64,000 bases of DNA from an uncultured Bryobacteraceae bacterium (lineage in GTDB: Bacteria; Acidobacteriota; Terriglobia; Bryobacterales; Bryobacteraceae): positions 124,001-188,000 of the forward strand of contig CALDSU010000003.1 of the NCBI GenBank assembly GCA_937924525.1, given 5' to 3'. This document shows positions 23,240 through 31,292 of this stretch, piece by piece. Within the stretch, counting starts at the first letter, position 1, and each line of letters starts with the position of its first letter. The position numbers and the translations under genes are program-made. The notes under the pieces were generated by a model, which did not search any database, was not told the origin of the DNA, and worked only from the letters and a program-made list of their open reading frames with translations.

Positions 23240-23560
23240 GTGGGCTACGCGTTGTGGATCGACCACGACCTGGCCTGGGCGCAGGGCACCAGCGAATACC
23301 GGGCGCAGGGCGTGGCGGTGGTCGCCGCCACGGACCTGTTTCACGCGCGTGACTTTAGGGCCCGCCGCCGCCTGCCGCGCCTGCCCGCGGCGGCCTACCA
23401 AGGCATGTTCGCGTCGGTCGGCGCGCTCAATCTCTATCTGCGCGGGCGGCGGGCCGGGATGAAGCGCGCGACGGTGGCGGCGTCCGGGGGCCGGGTGGCC
23501 AGCGAGACCGCCCACATCAACAATCCCGAGATCAGGGTCATCGGTACGACGGGCAGGTAG
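23240..23560 (+). CDS. Possible small gene overlapping the symporter antisense
   Basis: A GTG start 2 nt after the preceding stop opens a 106-codon frame. Its first 70 codons show strong G/C at third positions and read like a real protein ([39 protein letters not shown]). The last 43 codons run antisense through the 3' end of the symporter gene, where coding bias belongs to the other strand. I recognise no family. It may be the last gene of the pseudo-patatin operon, possibly with its true end altered. Confidence 0.45.
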   Translation: MGYALWIDHDLAWAQGTSEYRAQGVAVVAATDLFHARDFRARRRLPRLPAAAYQGMFASVGALNLYLRGRRAGMKRATVAASGGRVASETAHINNPEIRVIGTTGR

Positions 23561-25062
23561 CCGAATACCGTGGCGCCGCCGGGCGTGCGCGCAAGGGCCG
23601 CCGCGCCGCCGATTTCCCAGACGACCGTCTGGCCGCTGGCCGGCGGCGGCACAAACGCCTGAAACGCGGCGATCGCCGCTACCGCAGCCAGCGTCCACAC
23701 GGCGACCGCCAGGGCGCCCCACCGGGTGCTTCGCCGCCAGTACAGCGCCCCCACCAGCAGCGGCGTCATGGCGGCAAAGCCGCTGAACGCGTACTGGACG
23801 GCCAGGTCGAAGATCCGCGCCGGCGCGTCCAGCGCAATCAGGTAAGCAACCGCCGTGACCGCCACCACGAAGGCGCGGCCGGTATTCACCTGCGCCGCTT
23901 CGCCGAACCGTTCCTTGCCGCCGTAATACGCGAACACGTCCTCGGTGAACATGGTGGAGAGCGCCAGAATCTGCGAATCGCTGGCCATCACCGCCGCCAT
24001 GATGCCCGCGCCGAGGACGCCCGCCACCCAGACCGGCGCGTAATGGTTGAGCAGCACCAGCAGCACGTCATCGCCGCCGGCTTGCCGCCGCAGGTCCGCG
24101 CGTTGTTCGGGGGTGAGCTCCGGCTGCGCCAGCCGCGCGCGCGCCTCGAGTTTCCGTTCGATCGCCGGTACGTCGCGGGCGTGATTGGCCGCCACCCCCA
24201 GGAACACGCTCGGCAGCCACACCGCCACCATGCAGATGGGGTACAGCATGACGGTGGGCTTGAACTGCGCCATCCGCCGCGCGGTGAGGCAGAAGATACT
24301 CATGTGCGGGAACGTGATGGAAGACAGCGGAATCAGCGTGTAGCTCAGAAAGAACTCGGGCGTGAACCGCTCGCGCGTCAGCAGCGCCCGGGTTTCGGGG
24401 GCGGAGGCCAGCGACGCGACCGCTTCGCCGAATCCGCCCATGCCGCGGCCGATCAGCGCGAACGCCACCGCGCCGAAAATCAGAAACAGCGCCGTCTGAA
24501 GCGTGTTCACCCAGGCGGTGCCACGCATGCCGCCGTAGAACACGTAGCTCATCACGACCACCGCCACCACCGCTCCGCCGGCCCAATAGGGGATCCGTCC
24601 GCCGGAAATCGCCGCCAGCGCCGTGCCGCCGCCCATGACGCCGATGATGATATAAGGCACCAGCAGGACCGCCTGCACAATAAAGATCACCGTCCCGATA
24701 TCGCCGCACTGCCACCGGTCGCGGTACATCTGGACCGGCGTCAGATAGCCGTTCTTCTTGCCCAGCGCCCAAATCCGCGTGCCGAACAGAAACAGGCACA
24801 ACGGGATCACCAGCGCCGAGGACGAAGCCATCAGCCCGTAGGTGACGATGCCGTTCTGGAAGGAAAAGCCCGACGCGCCCAGGATGGCGAACGCCGTCAT
24901 GTTGGTGCCGAACAGCGACAGCAGAAACACCAGCGGTCCCAGTTGCCGGCCCGCCACAAAGAACTGCTCCGCGCTCTTGCTCCGCCCGCCGTGGCGGAAG
25001 GCGAAGACCCCGATGTAAACAACCGTGGCCAGGTAGGCGAAGACGATCAACGTGGGGATCAA
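23434..25062 (-). CDS. Sodium:solute symporter (SSS family)
   Basis: 542 residues from TTG 25062, which overlaps the stop of the DUF3311 gene (TTGA) and has a GAGGAG ribosome site about 8 nt before it. Around 13 hydrophobic segments, with the SSS pattern [21 protein letters not shown] near TM2 and [18 protein letters not shown] in the sixth/eighth helix region. It imports an organic solute with Na+; the substrate cannot be read. The frame continues far upstream but that part overlaps other genes and is not coding. Confidence 0.9.
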   Translation of the reverse strand: MIPTLIVFAYLATVVYIGVFAFRHGGRSKSAEQFFVAGRQLGPLVFLLSLFGTNMTAFAILGASGFSFQNGIVTYGLMASSSALVIPLCLFLFGTRIWALGKKNGYLTPVQMYRDRWQCGDIGTVIFIVQAVLLVPYIIIGVMGGGTALAAISGGRIPYWAGGAVVAVVVMSYVFYGGMRGTAWVNTLQTALFLIFGAVAFALIGRGMGGFGEAVASLASAPETRALLTRERFTPEFFLSYTLIPLSSITFPHMSIFCLTARRMAQFKPTVMLYPICMVAVWLPSVFLGVAANHARDVPAIERKLEARARLAQPELTPEQRADLRRQAGGDDVLLVLLNHYAPVWVAGVLGAGIMAAVMASDSQILALSTMFTEDVFAYYGGKERFGEAAQVNTGRAFVVAVTAVAYLIALDAPARIFDLAVQYAFSGFAAMTPLLVGALYWRRSTRWGALAVAVWTLAAVAAIAAFQAFVPPPASGQTVVWEIGGAAALARTPGGATVFGYLPVVPMTLISGLLMWAVSLATRPPDAATVARFIPARRPRR

Positions 25063-25301
25063 GCGTCGCGCTCCTCGACCGGATGCGCGTGCCGCCCGGC
25101 CTCCTCTTCCAGCCACCCCGGCCAGGCGCGCCACACCAGCAGTCCCATCAACGCCGAGACCGCCAGCGTGTAGCCCACGTGATACCAGAGTCCTGGGGGC
25201 AGGAATCCGAACAGCATCGGCCCGGTCTCGCGCCACCACCACACATCCTGGTGCGCCGCGTAGACGAGCAGCACCAACCCGGTCAATCCCGCGCGTCGCA
25301 T
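25059..25301 (-). CDS. DUF3311 small membrane protein
   Basis: 80 residues with two hydrophobic segments (about 5-20 and 38-60) and a His/Glu-rich tail. The pattern ([22 protein letters not shown]) fits DUF3311, a family that is usually encoded just before an SSS symporter, as here. It probably supports assembly or activity of the transporter. The start ATG at 25301 has only a weak ribosome site; longer in-frame starts run into the divergent region and are rejected. Confidence 0.8.
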   Translation of the reverse strand: MRRAGLTGLVLLVYAAHQDVWWWRETGPMLFGFLPPGLWYHVGYTLAVSALMGLLVWRAWPGWLEEEAGRHAHPVEERDA

Positions 25302-25391
25302 CGTGAAGTAACGAGTGTAGCGGACCGCTCCCGCGTCCCGCAGCGGGAGCCGGGAAGGACGAAGACGCGCCTGACGCCAGCCGTCCGCGGG

Positions 25392-26170
25392 ATGGATAAT
25401 CGGAGCACCCCCGAGGAACAGGATCGGCAAAACGATTGGCTGACAAAGACCACCAGACAGGTTCCGGCCGCCGGACCGGACCTCGCGCGGACTCCCGAGG
25501 CCGGGGTGAAGGAGAGGAGGCTGATCGATCATGGCAATTCCAAGATCGCCCTGGAATGCGCCAAGGATTTGCACACAGCCCGGCAGCCCCCCGAGTCCGA
25601 GGCGCTGCTGGTGGAGGCCTACAAAGCGCGGATTCAGGAACTCTTACGGCAGGGGATGGCCATAGAAGCCAAGGCCTTGCTGGCGCTCGTACGCAAGCGC
25701 TACCAGGGCAGGGGGGACAAGCCGGACGATTTGGCCGCGCGAGTGCCTCTCCGGTCGGGCGCGCTGGACGAGATGGTTCGCCCATGGGGCGACGCCGGCC
25801 TGCCGCCCGAACGGCGCGCGGCAGTGGAGCGCTATCCAAACGGAGATTTGGGGGATCTGGCGGCCCTGGCCCGTGATGCTCGGGCGGCTGCGATAGCACA
25901 TTTCGGTCCGTTGCGCCGTCGGGGGGCTGGAACGGTCCGGCGTACTGGCCGCGCTGGGCGCGCCCGCGCGGCACGCGGCGGATCGCGCAGGCGCAGGCGG
26001 CGAGCGACGAAGCCGTTCTCCACGAGTCCGCCCAGGCGCTCAAGGAATTGCTGTTCTTTGTGAACGGCGAGCGGAAATCGCTCGGTCCGCGCTTGGCTTC
26101 AGCGGAAACCGAACTTGAAGCCGGGCACGTCCGTCTGGTGCGGGACACCCGCACCCGCTTGAGATGGCGC
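25392..26170 (+). pseudogene. Frameshifted hypothetical gene
   Basis: From about 25392 to 25915 one frame shows coding bias and a helical, TPR-like text ([40 protein letters not shown]). At a G6 run (25921-25926) the coding signal moves to the next frame ([17 protein letters not shown]) and near 25980 to the third frame ([20 protein letters not shown]). Two frameshifts in 70 bp suggest a decayed gene, or sequencing errors in homopolymer/GC-rich DNA. I do not recognise the family. The start is uncertain; GTG 25506 after a purine-rich stretch is also possible. Confidence 0.5.
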
Positions 26171-26201
26171 CGCCGGCGACGTTATCATGCGGAAGCTTGT
26201 C

Positions 26202-27428
26202 ATGCGCAAGAATCTGTTACCCCGCCGGGATATGCTCCGGGCCGGATTGGGCGCGGCTGCGGCGCCCCTGCTAGGGCAAACCGCCCGCTCCATCCGCGTC
26301 GCCGCGGTCGTCACCGAGTATCGCCACTGGTCCCACGCCGATGTGGTGGTGGGCCGCCTGCTCGGAGGGTATTCGGTGAACGGCCGCCATCGGGAACCGC
26401 GCAGCCGGGTGGTCTCGATGTTTACCCACCAGGTACCGCAGGGCCGCGACATGAGCCGGGACCTGGCCGCCCGCTTCGGTTTTCAGATTTACCCCACCAT
26501 CCGCGAAGCGCTCACTTTGGGCGGCGATCAGCTCGCCGTGGACGCCGTCTGCTTTGTCGGCGAGCACGGCGACTACCCCTCCAACGAGCTCGGCCAGAAA
26601 CTGTATCCGCGCTACGAGCTGTTCATGCAGATTCTGGACGTATATGAGAAGTCCGGCCGCGCCGTGCCTACCTTTTTCGATAAGCACCTGTCGTATTCCT
26701 GGCCCAAGGCGAAGGAAATCTACGAACGCGCCAAGCGGCTGCGGGTGCCGTGGATGGCGGGTTCCTCGATTCCGGTCACCATCCGGGTTCCGCCCGTGGA
26801 GATCCCGCTGGACACGCCGCTGGAATCCGCGATCGGGATCGGCTACGGCGATCAGGACGCCTACGGGTTCCACACGCTGGAGGCGTTTCTGTGCATGGCG
26901 GAGCGGCGGACTGGCGGCGAGACCGGCATGCGGGCGGTGGAGTTCCTCTCCGGGGACGCCGTCTGGCAGTGGCGCGACGGAGAAGGAAGCTGGAGCAAAC
27001 CGCTGCTGGAGGCCGCGCTCTCCCGCTACCCGGAGCGCAAACCGGGCGCGCTCGAGCAACTAGTCCGCCAGCCGGTTTTGTTCCGGCTGGAGTTCCGCGA
27101 CGGGTTGAAGGCGGCCTGTTATCTGCTGAACGGAGCGGTCAGCAACTGGTCTTTCGCGGGCAAGCGCAAGGACCGGGACGAAACGTATAGCTGCTATTTC
27201 GGGCTGCCGGACCGGTCGCGCCCTCTGCCGCATTTCGACGGCCTGGTCTACTGCATCGAGGAGATGTATGCCACCGGCAAGCCGCTCTATCCGGTGGAGC
27301 GGACGCTGCTCTCGACCGGGGCGCTGGCCTTCCTGTTCGAGTCCAAACGCACGGGCGGCCGCGTCGAAACGCCCGAGTTGGCGATCTCCTACCGCGCGCC
27401 GGCCAGCGCGTTTTTTCAGAAGACTTGA
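26202..27428 (+). CDS. Tat-exported hypothetical protein
   Basis: 408 residues from ATG 26202; another ATG lies 15 nt upstream. The N-terminus LLPRRDMLRAGLGAAAAPLLG is a twin-arginine signal. The mature part begins RVAAVVTEYRHWSHADVVVGRLL and has FVGEHGDYPSNELGQ and FFDKHLSYSW. Similar Tat-exported proteins are frequent in Solibacter-like and planctomycete genomes next to sugar-oxidoreductase-like genes, but I know no assigned function. It has no obvious partners in this window. Confidence 0.8.
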   Translation: MRKNLLPRRDMLRAGLGAAAAPLLGQTARSIRVAAVVTEYRHWSHADVVVGRLLGGYSVNGRHREPRSRVVSMFTHQVPQGRDMSRDLAARFGFQIYPTIREALTLGGDQLAVDAVCFVGEHGDYPSNELGQKLYPRYELFMQILDVYEKSGRAVPTFFDKHLSYSWPKAKEIYERAKRLRVPWMAGSSIPVTIRVPPVEIPLDTPLESAIGIGYGDQDAYGFHTLEAFLCMAERRTGGETGMRAVEFLSGDAVWQWRDGEGSWSKPLLEAALSRYPERKPGALEQLVRQPVLFRLEFRDGLKAACYLLNGAVSNWSFAGKRKDRDETYSCYFGLPDRSRPLPHFDGLVYCIEEMYATGKPLYPVERTLLSTGALAFLFESKRTGGRVETPELAISYRAPASAFFQKT

Positions 27429-27554
27429 GGGTGCCTGCGACATCAGGTCTTCTGCTTTTCGCGCCCCGCTCCGCCCGGCGCTGTGAGACAATAAAGGTTC
27501 CGGTTACAGTTCAGCTGGCTGGGCATCCAACTGATTTAGAGGAAAGCGCTGTTC

Positions 27555-28331
27555 ATGCGTTTGGCAGGGTCAATGGTGGCGGTGTGGTTGGCTCTTTACG
27601 CCGCGGGTTGCGGGAGCAATCCTCCCGGCGCCGGAACGGCGAAAGAGGAAGCCGCGGCGGACGCCCGCCCGACCGCCGTGGTGGATGAAGCGAACGGGGG
27701 CACGATCGCGGGCAGGGTGGCGTTCACGGGTCCCAAGCCCGAGCGCAAGGTGCTGAGCATGGACTCGACCCCGAAGTGCGCCGAGCAGCACAAGGAGCCG
27801 GTCTTGTCGGAAGACGCCATCATCAACCCGAACGGAACGGTGAAGAACGCGTTCGTCTGGGTGAAGGCGGGCCTGCCGGAGGCGCGCTGGCCGATGCCCG
27901 CCGCCGCCGTGCAGATCGACCAACGGGGGTGCGTGTATGTTCCGCACGTCGTCGGCGTCCGCGTGGGTCAGGACGTTGAGTTTCTGAACAGCGACCCCAC
28001 CAATCACAACATTCACCCCATGCCGCGCGCCAATCGCGAGTGGAATGAATCGCAGCCGCCGCTGGGTGAAAAGAAGGTCAAGCAGTTTTCCAAGCAGGAA
28101 GTGATGGTCCCCATCAAATGCAATGTCCATCCCTGGATGAAGGTTTGGATCGGCGTGGTGGACCATCCGTTCTTCGCGGTGACCGGCGACGACGGGTCGT
28201 TCACGTTGAAAGGCCTGCCGCCGGGCGAATACACGGTGGAGGTCTGGCACGAACGCTTCGGCGCCCAGGAAGCCAGGGTGAGCGTCGGGGCGGGCGAGAC
28301 GAAGACGGCGGACTTCACCCTCAAGGGCTAG
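27555..28331 (+). CDS. Cupredoxin lipoprotein with C-terminal carboxypeptidase-regulatory-like domain
   Basis: 258 residues. A lipobox (YAAGC) predicts a lipid anchor at Cys19. Residues about 100-205 form a cupredoxin-like domain with possible type-1 copper ligands: His in PTNHNIHPMP and Cys-x2-His-x2-Met in KCNVHPWM. The C-terminus (about 205-258, FTLKGLPPGEYTVEVWHERFG) is a beta-sandwich of the carboxypeptidase-regulatory-like type. A GAGGAAA ribosome site is 9 nt before the ATG. It heads the ctaB-sco-DUF420 group, so a role in electron transfer or copper delivery to a terminal oxidase is likely. Confidence 0.85.
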   Translation: MRLAGSMVAVWLALYAAGCGSNPPGAGTAKEEAAADARPTAVVDEANGGTIAGRVAFTGPKPERKVLSMDSTPKCAEQHKEPVLSEDAIINPNGTVKNAFVWVKAGLPEARWPMPAAAVQIDQRGCVYVPHVVGVRVGQDVEFLNSDPTNHNIHPMPRANREWNESQPPLGEKKVKQFSKQEVMVPIKCNVHPWMKVWIGVVDHPFFAVTGDDGSFTLKGLPPGEYTVEVWHERFGAQEARVSVGAGETKTADFTLKG

Positions 28332-28347
28332 GCGCCCCAGAGTTTTT

Positions 28348-29244
28348 ATGGAACCAAACGGTTCGGTACGCACTCCCTGTTTTCCCGGGGCGCGGGATTT
28401 CATCGAGCTCACCAAGCCGCGGATCACCTGGCTGATTCTGGCCAGCACCGCCGTGGGCTATTACTTCGGCCACGCCGGCGGGACGCCCTGGCTCCGCGCG
28501 CTGTTGGCGACGCTGCTCGGAACGGGGCTGGTGGCGTCCGGTACGGCGGCGCTCAACCAGTGGTACGAGCGGGACGCCGACCGGAAAATGCGGCGCACCT
28601 CGCAGCGGCCGATCCCGTCAGGCCGGGTGACCGCCGCGCAGGCTTTCTGGTTCGGCGCACTGCTGTCGGTCCTCGGAATCGGCATGCTTTGGCTCAGCGT
28701 GAACGGACTGGCCGCCGGTCTTTGCCTGCTTACGGAGGTGCTGTACCTGGCGGCGTATACGCCGCTCAAGCAGCGCACGCACCTGTCTACGGTGGTCGGG
28801 GCCGCGCCCGGAGCCATGCCTCCGCTGATCGGCTTCGCCGGCGCCCAGGGCGCCCTTACGCCCGAGGCGTGGATCCTGTTCGCCATGCTGTTCCTCTGGC
28901 AGTTCCCCCACTTTCTGGCGATCGCGTGGATGTACCGCGAGGATTACGCCCGCGCGGGGATCCGCATGCTTCCCGTGCTTCAGCCAAGCGGCGAGGCAAC
29001 TTCGCTGCAAATGGTGCTGTATTCGGTGGCCCTGATTCCCGTGAGTCTGGGGCCGAGCCTGCTGGGTATGACCGGCAAGGTGTACCTGATCGGCGCGTGC
29101 GTGCTGGGCCTGCTTTTTCTCTACTCCGGCATTCGCGCGGCGGCCGAGCGGACGATTCTCCGGGCCCGCCAGGTGTTGCTGGCGTCAGTGGTTTATCTTC
29201 CGTTGATCTTCGGGCTGATGGTTCTGGACCGGCCGGGCTGGTAG
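28348..29244 (+). CDS. ctaB: Protoheme IX farnesyltransferase (heme O synthase)
   Basis: Transfers a farnesyl group to heme B for heme-copper oxidases. 298 residues, mostly membrane-embedded. The UbiA-family motifs are present: the first Asp-rich site NQWYERDADRKMRRT and the second, YREDYARAGIRMLP. The leading FIELTKPRITWLIL is typical. It starts 16 nt after the cupredoxin gene. Confidence 0.95.
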   Translation: MEPNGSVRTPCFPGARDFIELTKPRITWLILASTAVGYYFGHAGGTPWLRALLATLLGTGLVASGTAALNQWYERDADRKMRRTSQRPIPSGRVTAAQAFWFGALLSVLGIGMLWLSVNGLAAGLCLLTEVLYLAAYTPLKQRTHLSTVVGAAPGAMPPLIGFAGAQGALTPEAWILFAMLFLWQFPHFLAIAWMYREDYARAGIRMLPVLQPSGEATSLQMVLYSVALIPVSLGPSLLGMTGKVYLIGACVLGLLFLYSGIRAAAERTILRARQVLLASVVYLPLIFGLMVLDRPGW

Positions 29245-29272
29245 CGGGCGGCGTGGCGAATTTGCCAGGGGA

Positions 29273-29824
29273 ATGGCGCGGTTCCTGATTGCGTTGATGC
29301 TGGCGGCGGCCGCGCAAAGCGGGTGCCGCGGTAGGGACGCTCTGCCGGTGCTGGGAGAGGTGGGCAACTTCCGGCTGGTCGCGCAGAGCGGCGAGCCATT
29401 CGACTCGTCCGTGCTGCGCGGCAAGATCTGGGTCGCGGACTTTATCTTCACCAACTGCCAGGGTCCGTGCCCCCGCATGACCACCCTGATGCGCCGCCTC
29501 CAGGAGCGCGCGCCCGACGCCCTGCTCGTTTCCTTCACCGTCGATCCCGCGCGGGACACGCCGCCAGTGTTGACCGACTACGCCCGCCGTTTCCAGGCCG
29601 ACACCCGCACCTGGCACTTTCTTACGGGCGAACCGGCCGAATTACACCGGCTCAGCCGCGAGGTCTTCAAACTGGGCAACGTCGACGGCCAACTGGACCA
29701 TTCGACGCGCTTCGTGCTCGTCGATCGGGCGGGGCGCATCCGCGGCTATTACTCCACGCAGGAAGAATCTCCGGTCGGCAGGCTGGTGGAAGCCATCCAA
29801 CAATTGAAAAGAGAGGACCCATAG
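29273..29824 (+). CDS. SCO1/SenC-family copper chaperone
   Basis: Delivers copper to, or keeps reduced, the CuA site of cytochrome c oxidase. 183 residues. The thioredoxin fold carries the copper-binding CxxxC motif (NCQGPCPRM) and the later His ligand (LDHSTRFVLVD). The N-terminus is a signal peptide, with a possible lipobox Cys (AAQSGC). It overlaps the DUF420 start by one base (TAGTG). Confidence 0.92.
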   Translation: MARFLIALMLAAAAQSGCRGRDALPVLGEVGNFRLVAQSGEPFDSSVLRGKIWVADFIFTNCQGPCPRMTTLMRRLQERAPDALLVSFTVDPARDTPPVLTDYARRFQADTRTWHFLTGEPAELHRLSREVFKLGNVDGQLDHSTRFVLVDRAGRIRGYYSTQEESPVGRLVEAIQQLKREDP

Positions 29825-30237
29825 TGTCGGCGGCGGATTTGCCCACGGTGAATGCCAGCCTGAATGCGCTGGCAGCTATTCTTTTGATTCTGGGCTACAT
29901 ACTCATCCGGCAGGGGCGGCGCGAGGCGCATCGCCAAGCCATGCTGGCGGCCTTCGCCACTTCGGTGGCGTTTCTGATCTGTTACCTGGTGTATCACTTC
30001 CAGGTCGGGTCGGTCCGTTTCTCGAAAACCGGCTTGGTGCGCAGCGTGTACTTCACCATCCTGATCTCGCACACGATGCTGGCCGCCGCGGTGCCGCCGC
30101 TGGCGATCATCACCCTCAGCCGCGCCCTGAAAGCCCGGTTTCCCGCGCACCGCGCGATTGCCCGGTGGACGCTGCCGATCTGGCTGTACGTGAGCGTGAC
30201 GGGCGTGGTCGTGTACTGGATGTTGTACCGGATGTAG
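29824..30237 (+). CDS. DUF420 membrane protein
   Basis: 137 residues from GTG 29824. Four hydrophobic segments and conserved His in LVYHFQVG, ISHTMLAAAVPPLA and FPAHRAIARW match DUF420, a family almost always found with heme-copper oxidase assembly genes (related to CtaM in Bacillus). Role in oxidase biogenesis is by association. It closes the oxidase-assembly group, and no oxidase subunits are in the window. Confidence 0.88.
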   Translation: MSAADLPTVNASLNALAAILLILGYILIRQGRREAHRQAMLAAFATSVAFLICYLVYHFQVGSVRFSKTGLVRSVYFTILISHTMLAAAVPPLAIITLSRALKARFPAHRAIARWTLPIWLYVSVTGVVVYWMLYRM

Positions 30238-30293
30238 GCTCGGAGCGGGACCGCTACCCGCGTTTCGCCCGGCGGCAGCCCCTCCCCCTTTGC

Positions 30294-30698
30294 TTATTCC
30301 TTGGCGAAGTACTGTTTCAGGGGCGTCCAGTAATAGTCCATCCAACCCTGCGCATACGAGGGGGCTTGGTCGGCCGGCACCTGGGAATGCACCATCGCCA
30401 CCTCGGTGCCGCCCTGCTTCGCCTTAAAGGTAAACTCCAGACGCGAGGGCGGCGCGCCCTCCGGCCACTCCGAGGTCACCCATTCCTGGACGATCCGGTG
30501 GGGACGGTCCAGCTCCAGATGCTTGCCGGAGATGTAACCGTCCCACGCGGTGAATTTGCAACCTGCCCGTCCCAAACCGGTTGCCTTGCCACCCGTGAAG
30601 GCGCTGTGTTTCCGGGCGTTGACAAAGCAATCGTAGACGTCCTCCGGTGGAGCGGGAATGAACTCCCGTTGGCGAATCGTCTTGGTTTTGGCCGCCAT
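30294..30698 (-). CDS. AHSA1/START-like (SRPBCC) domain protein
   Basis: 134 residues with the AHSA1 pattern: REFIPAPPEDVYDCFVN at the start, KHSAFTGGKA, GRAGCKFTAWDGYISG, VQEWVTSEWPEG and the final helix YAQGWMDYYWTPLKQYF. These proteins bind hydrophobic ligands or act as Hsp90 co-activator-like folds; no ligand is evident. It lies 2 nt after a small exported protein gene and is convergent with the DUF420 gene. Confidence 0.88.
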   Translation of the reverse strand: MAAKTKTIRQREFIPAPPEDVYDCFVNARKHSAFTGGKATGLGRAGCKFTAWDGYISGKHLELDRPHRIVQEWVTSEWPEGAPPSRLEFTFKAKQGGTEVAMVHSQVPADQAPSYAQGWMDYYWTPLKQYFAKE

Positions 30699-30700
30699 GG

Positions 30701-31243
30701 CTAGATGGGGCGATTGCCGAACTGGTCGGAGTAGACTTCCACGTAGACCGTGCCGAGCAGATTCCCCTTGGCCGGATTCGAGCCCAAGCCCTTGCAGGGG
30801 AACTTGCGGCCGACCAGGTAGCCATACTTGCCCGTGGCGCGGATCACTTCGTAAGTGCCCGTGTAGGGCCCGCCGAGTCCGAACACGATCCCGCTGGGCA
30901 GCGAGGCGTCGCCGAACGCTTCGAGAAAACGCCCTACGACCCGGACGCGGAACAGAATCTGGTCGCCGTCCAGGTCGGAAATGGCGCAGAGGTCATCGGC
31001 GCGAAACTCCGGCGGGGGGACCGGCAGAAACTGGAAGTTGGTGATGGAAGTGCCGGAAATCGCCCCGGACACCGTGCCCACCCGCACACCGTCGCCGGTA
31101 GGGGGGAACGACAGGACGTTGTCCTGCTGCACAAAGATCACACGCGCCCGCAGCGCGTCGTTGTCCTCGCGGGCGGCCTCCGCCGCCTTGCTGAATCCGG
31201 CCAGCCCGAGCAGGCCGGCTAACATCTGTCTGCGTTTCTTCAT
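30701..31243 (-). CDS. Small exported hypothetical protein
   Basis: 180 residues with a signal peptide (QMLAGLLGLAGFSKAAEA). The mature part is beta-rich; GTVSGAISGTSITNFQF and the later GPYTGTYEVIRATGKYGYL recall allene-oxide-cyclase/dirigent-like barrels, but only loosely. I assign no function. It is 49 nt downstream of the 640-residue exported protein and may be in the same transcript. Confidence 0.7.
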   Translation of the reverse strand: MKKRRQMLAGLLGLAGFSKAAEAAREDNDALRARVIFVQQDNVLSFPPTGDGVRVGTVSGAISGTSITNFQFLPVPPPEFRADDLCAISDLDGDQILFRVRVVGRFLEAFGDASLPSGIVFGLGGPYTGTYEVIRATGKYGYLVGRKFPCKGLGSNPAKGNLLGTVYVEVYSDQFGNRPI

Positions 31244-31292
31244 TCGAGGTGCTCCTCCGTGGCTGTGATTTCGAAATTCTAACCCGGCCCGA

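Noticed and set aside
23434-26154. A very long minus-strand frame (about 906 codons) reaching upstream of the symporter
   Set aside because: Only the part up to TTG 25062 is symporter-like. The rest overlaps the DUF3311 gene and the plus-strand frameshifted gene and has low-complexity Arg/Pro/Ala text typical of a non-coding frame.
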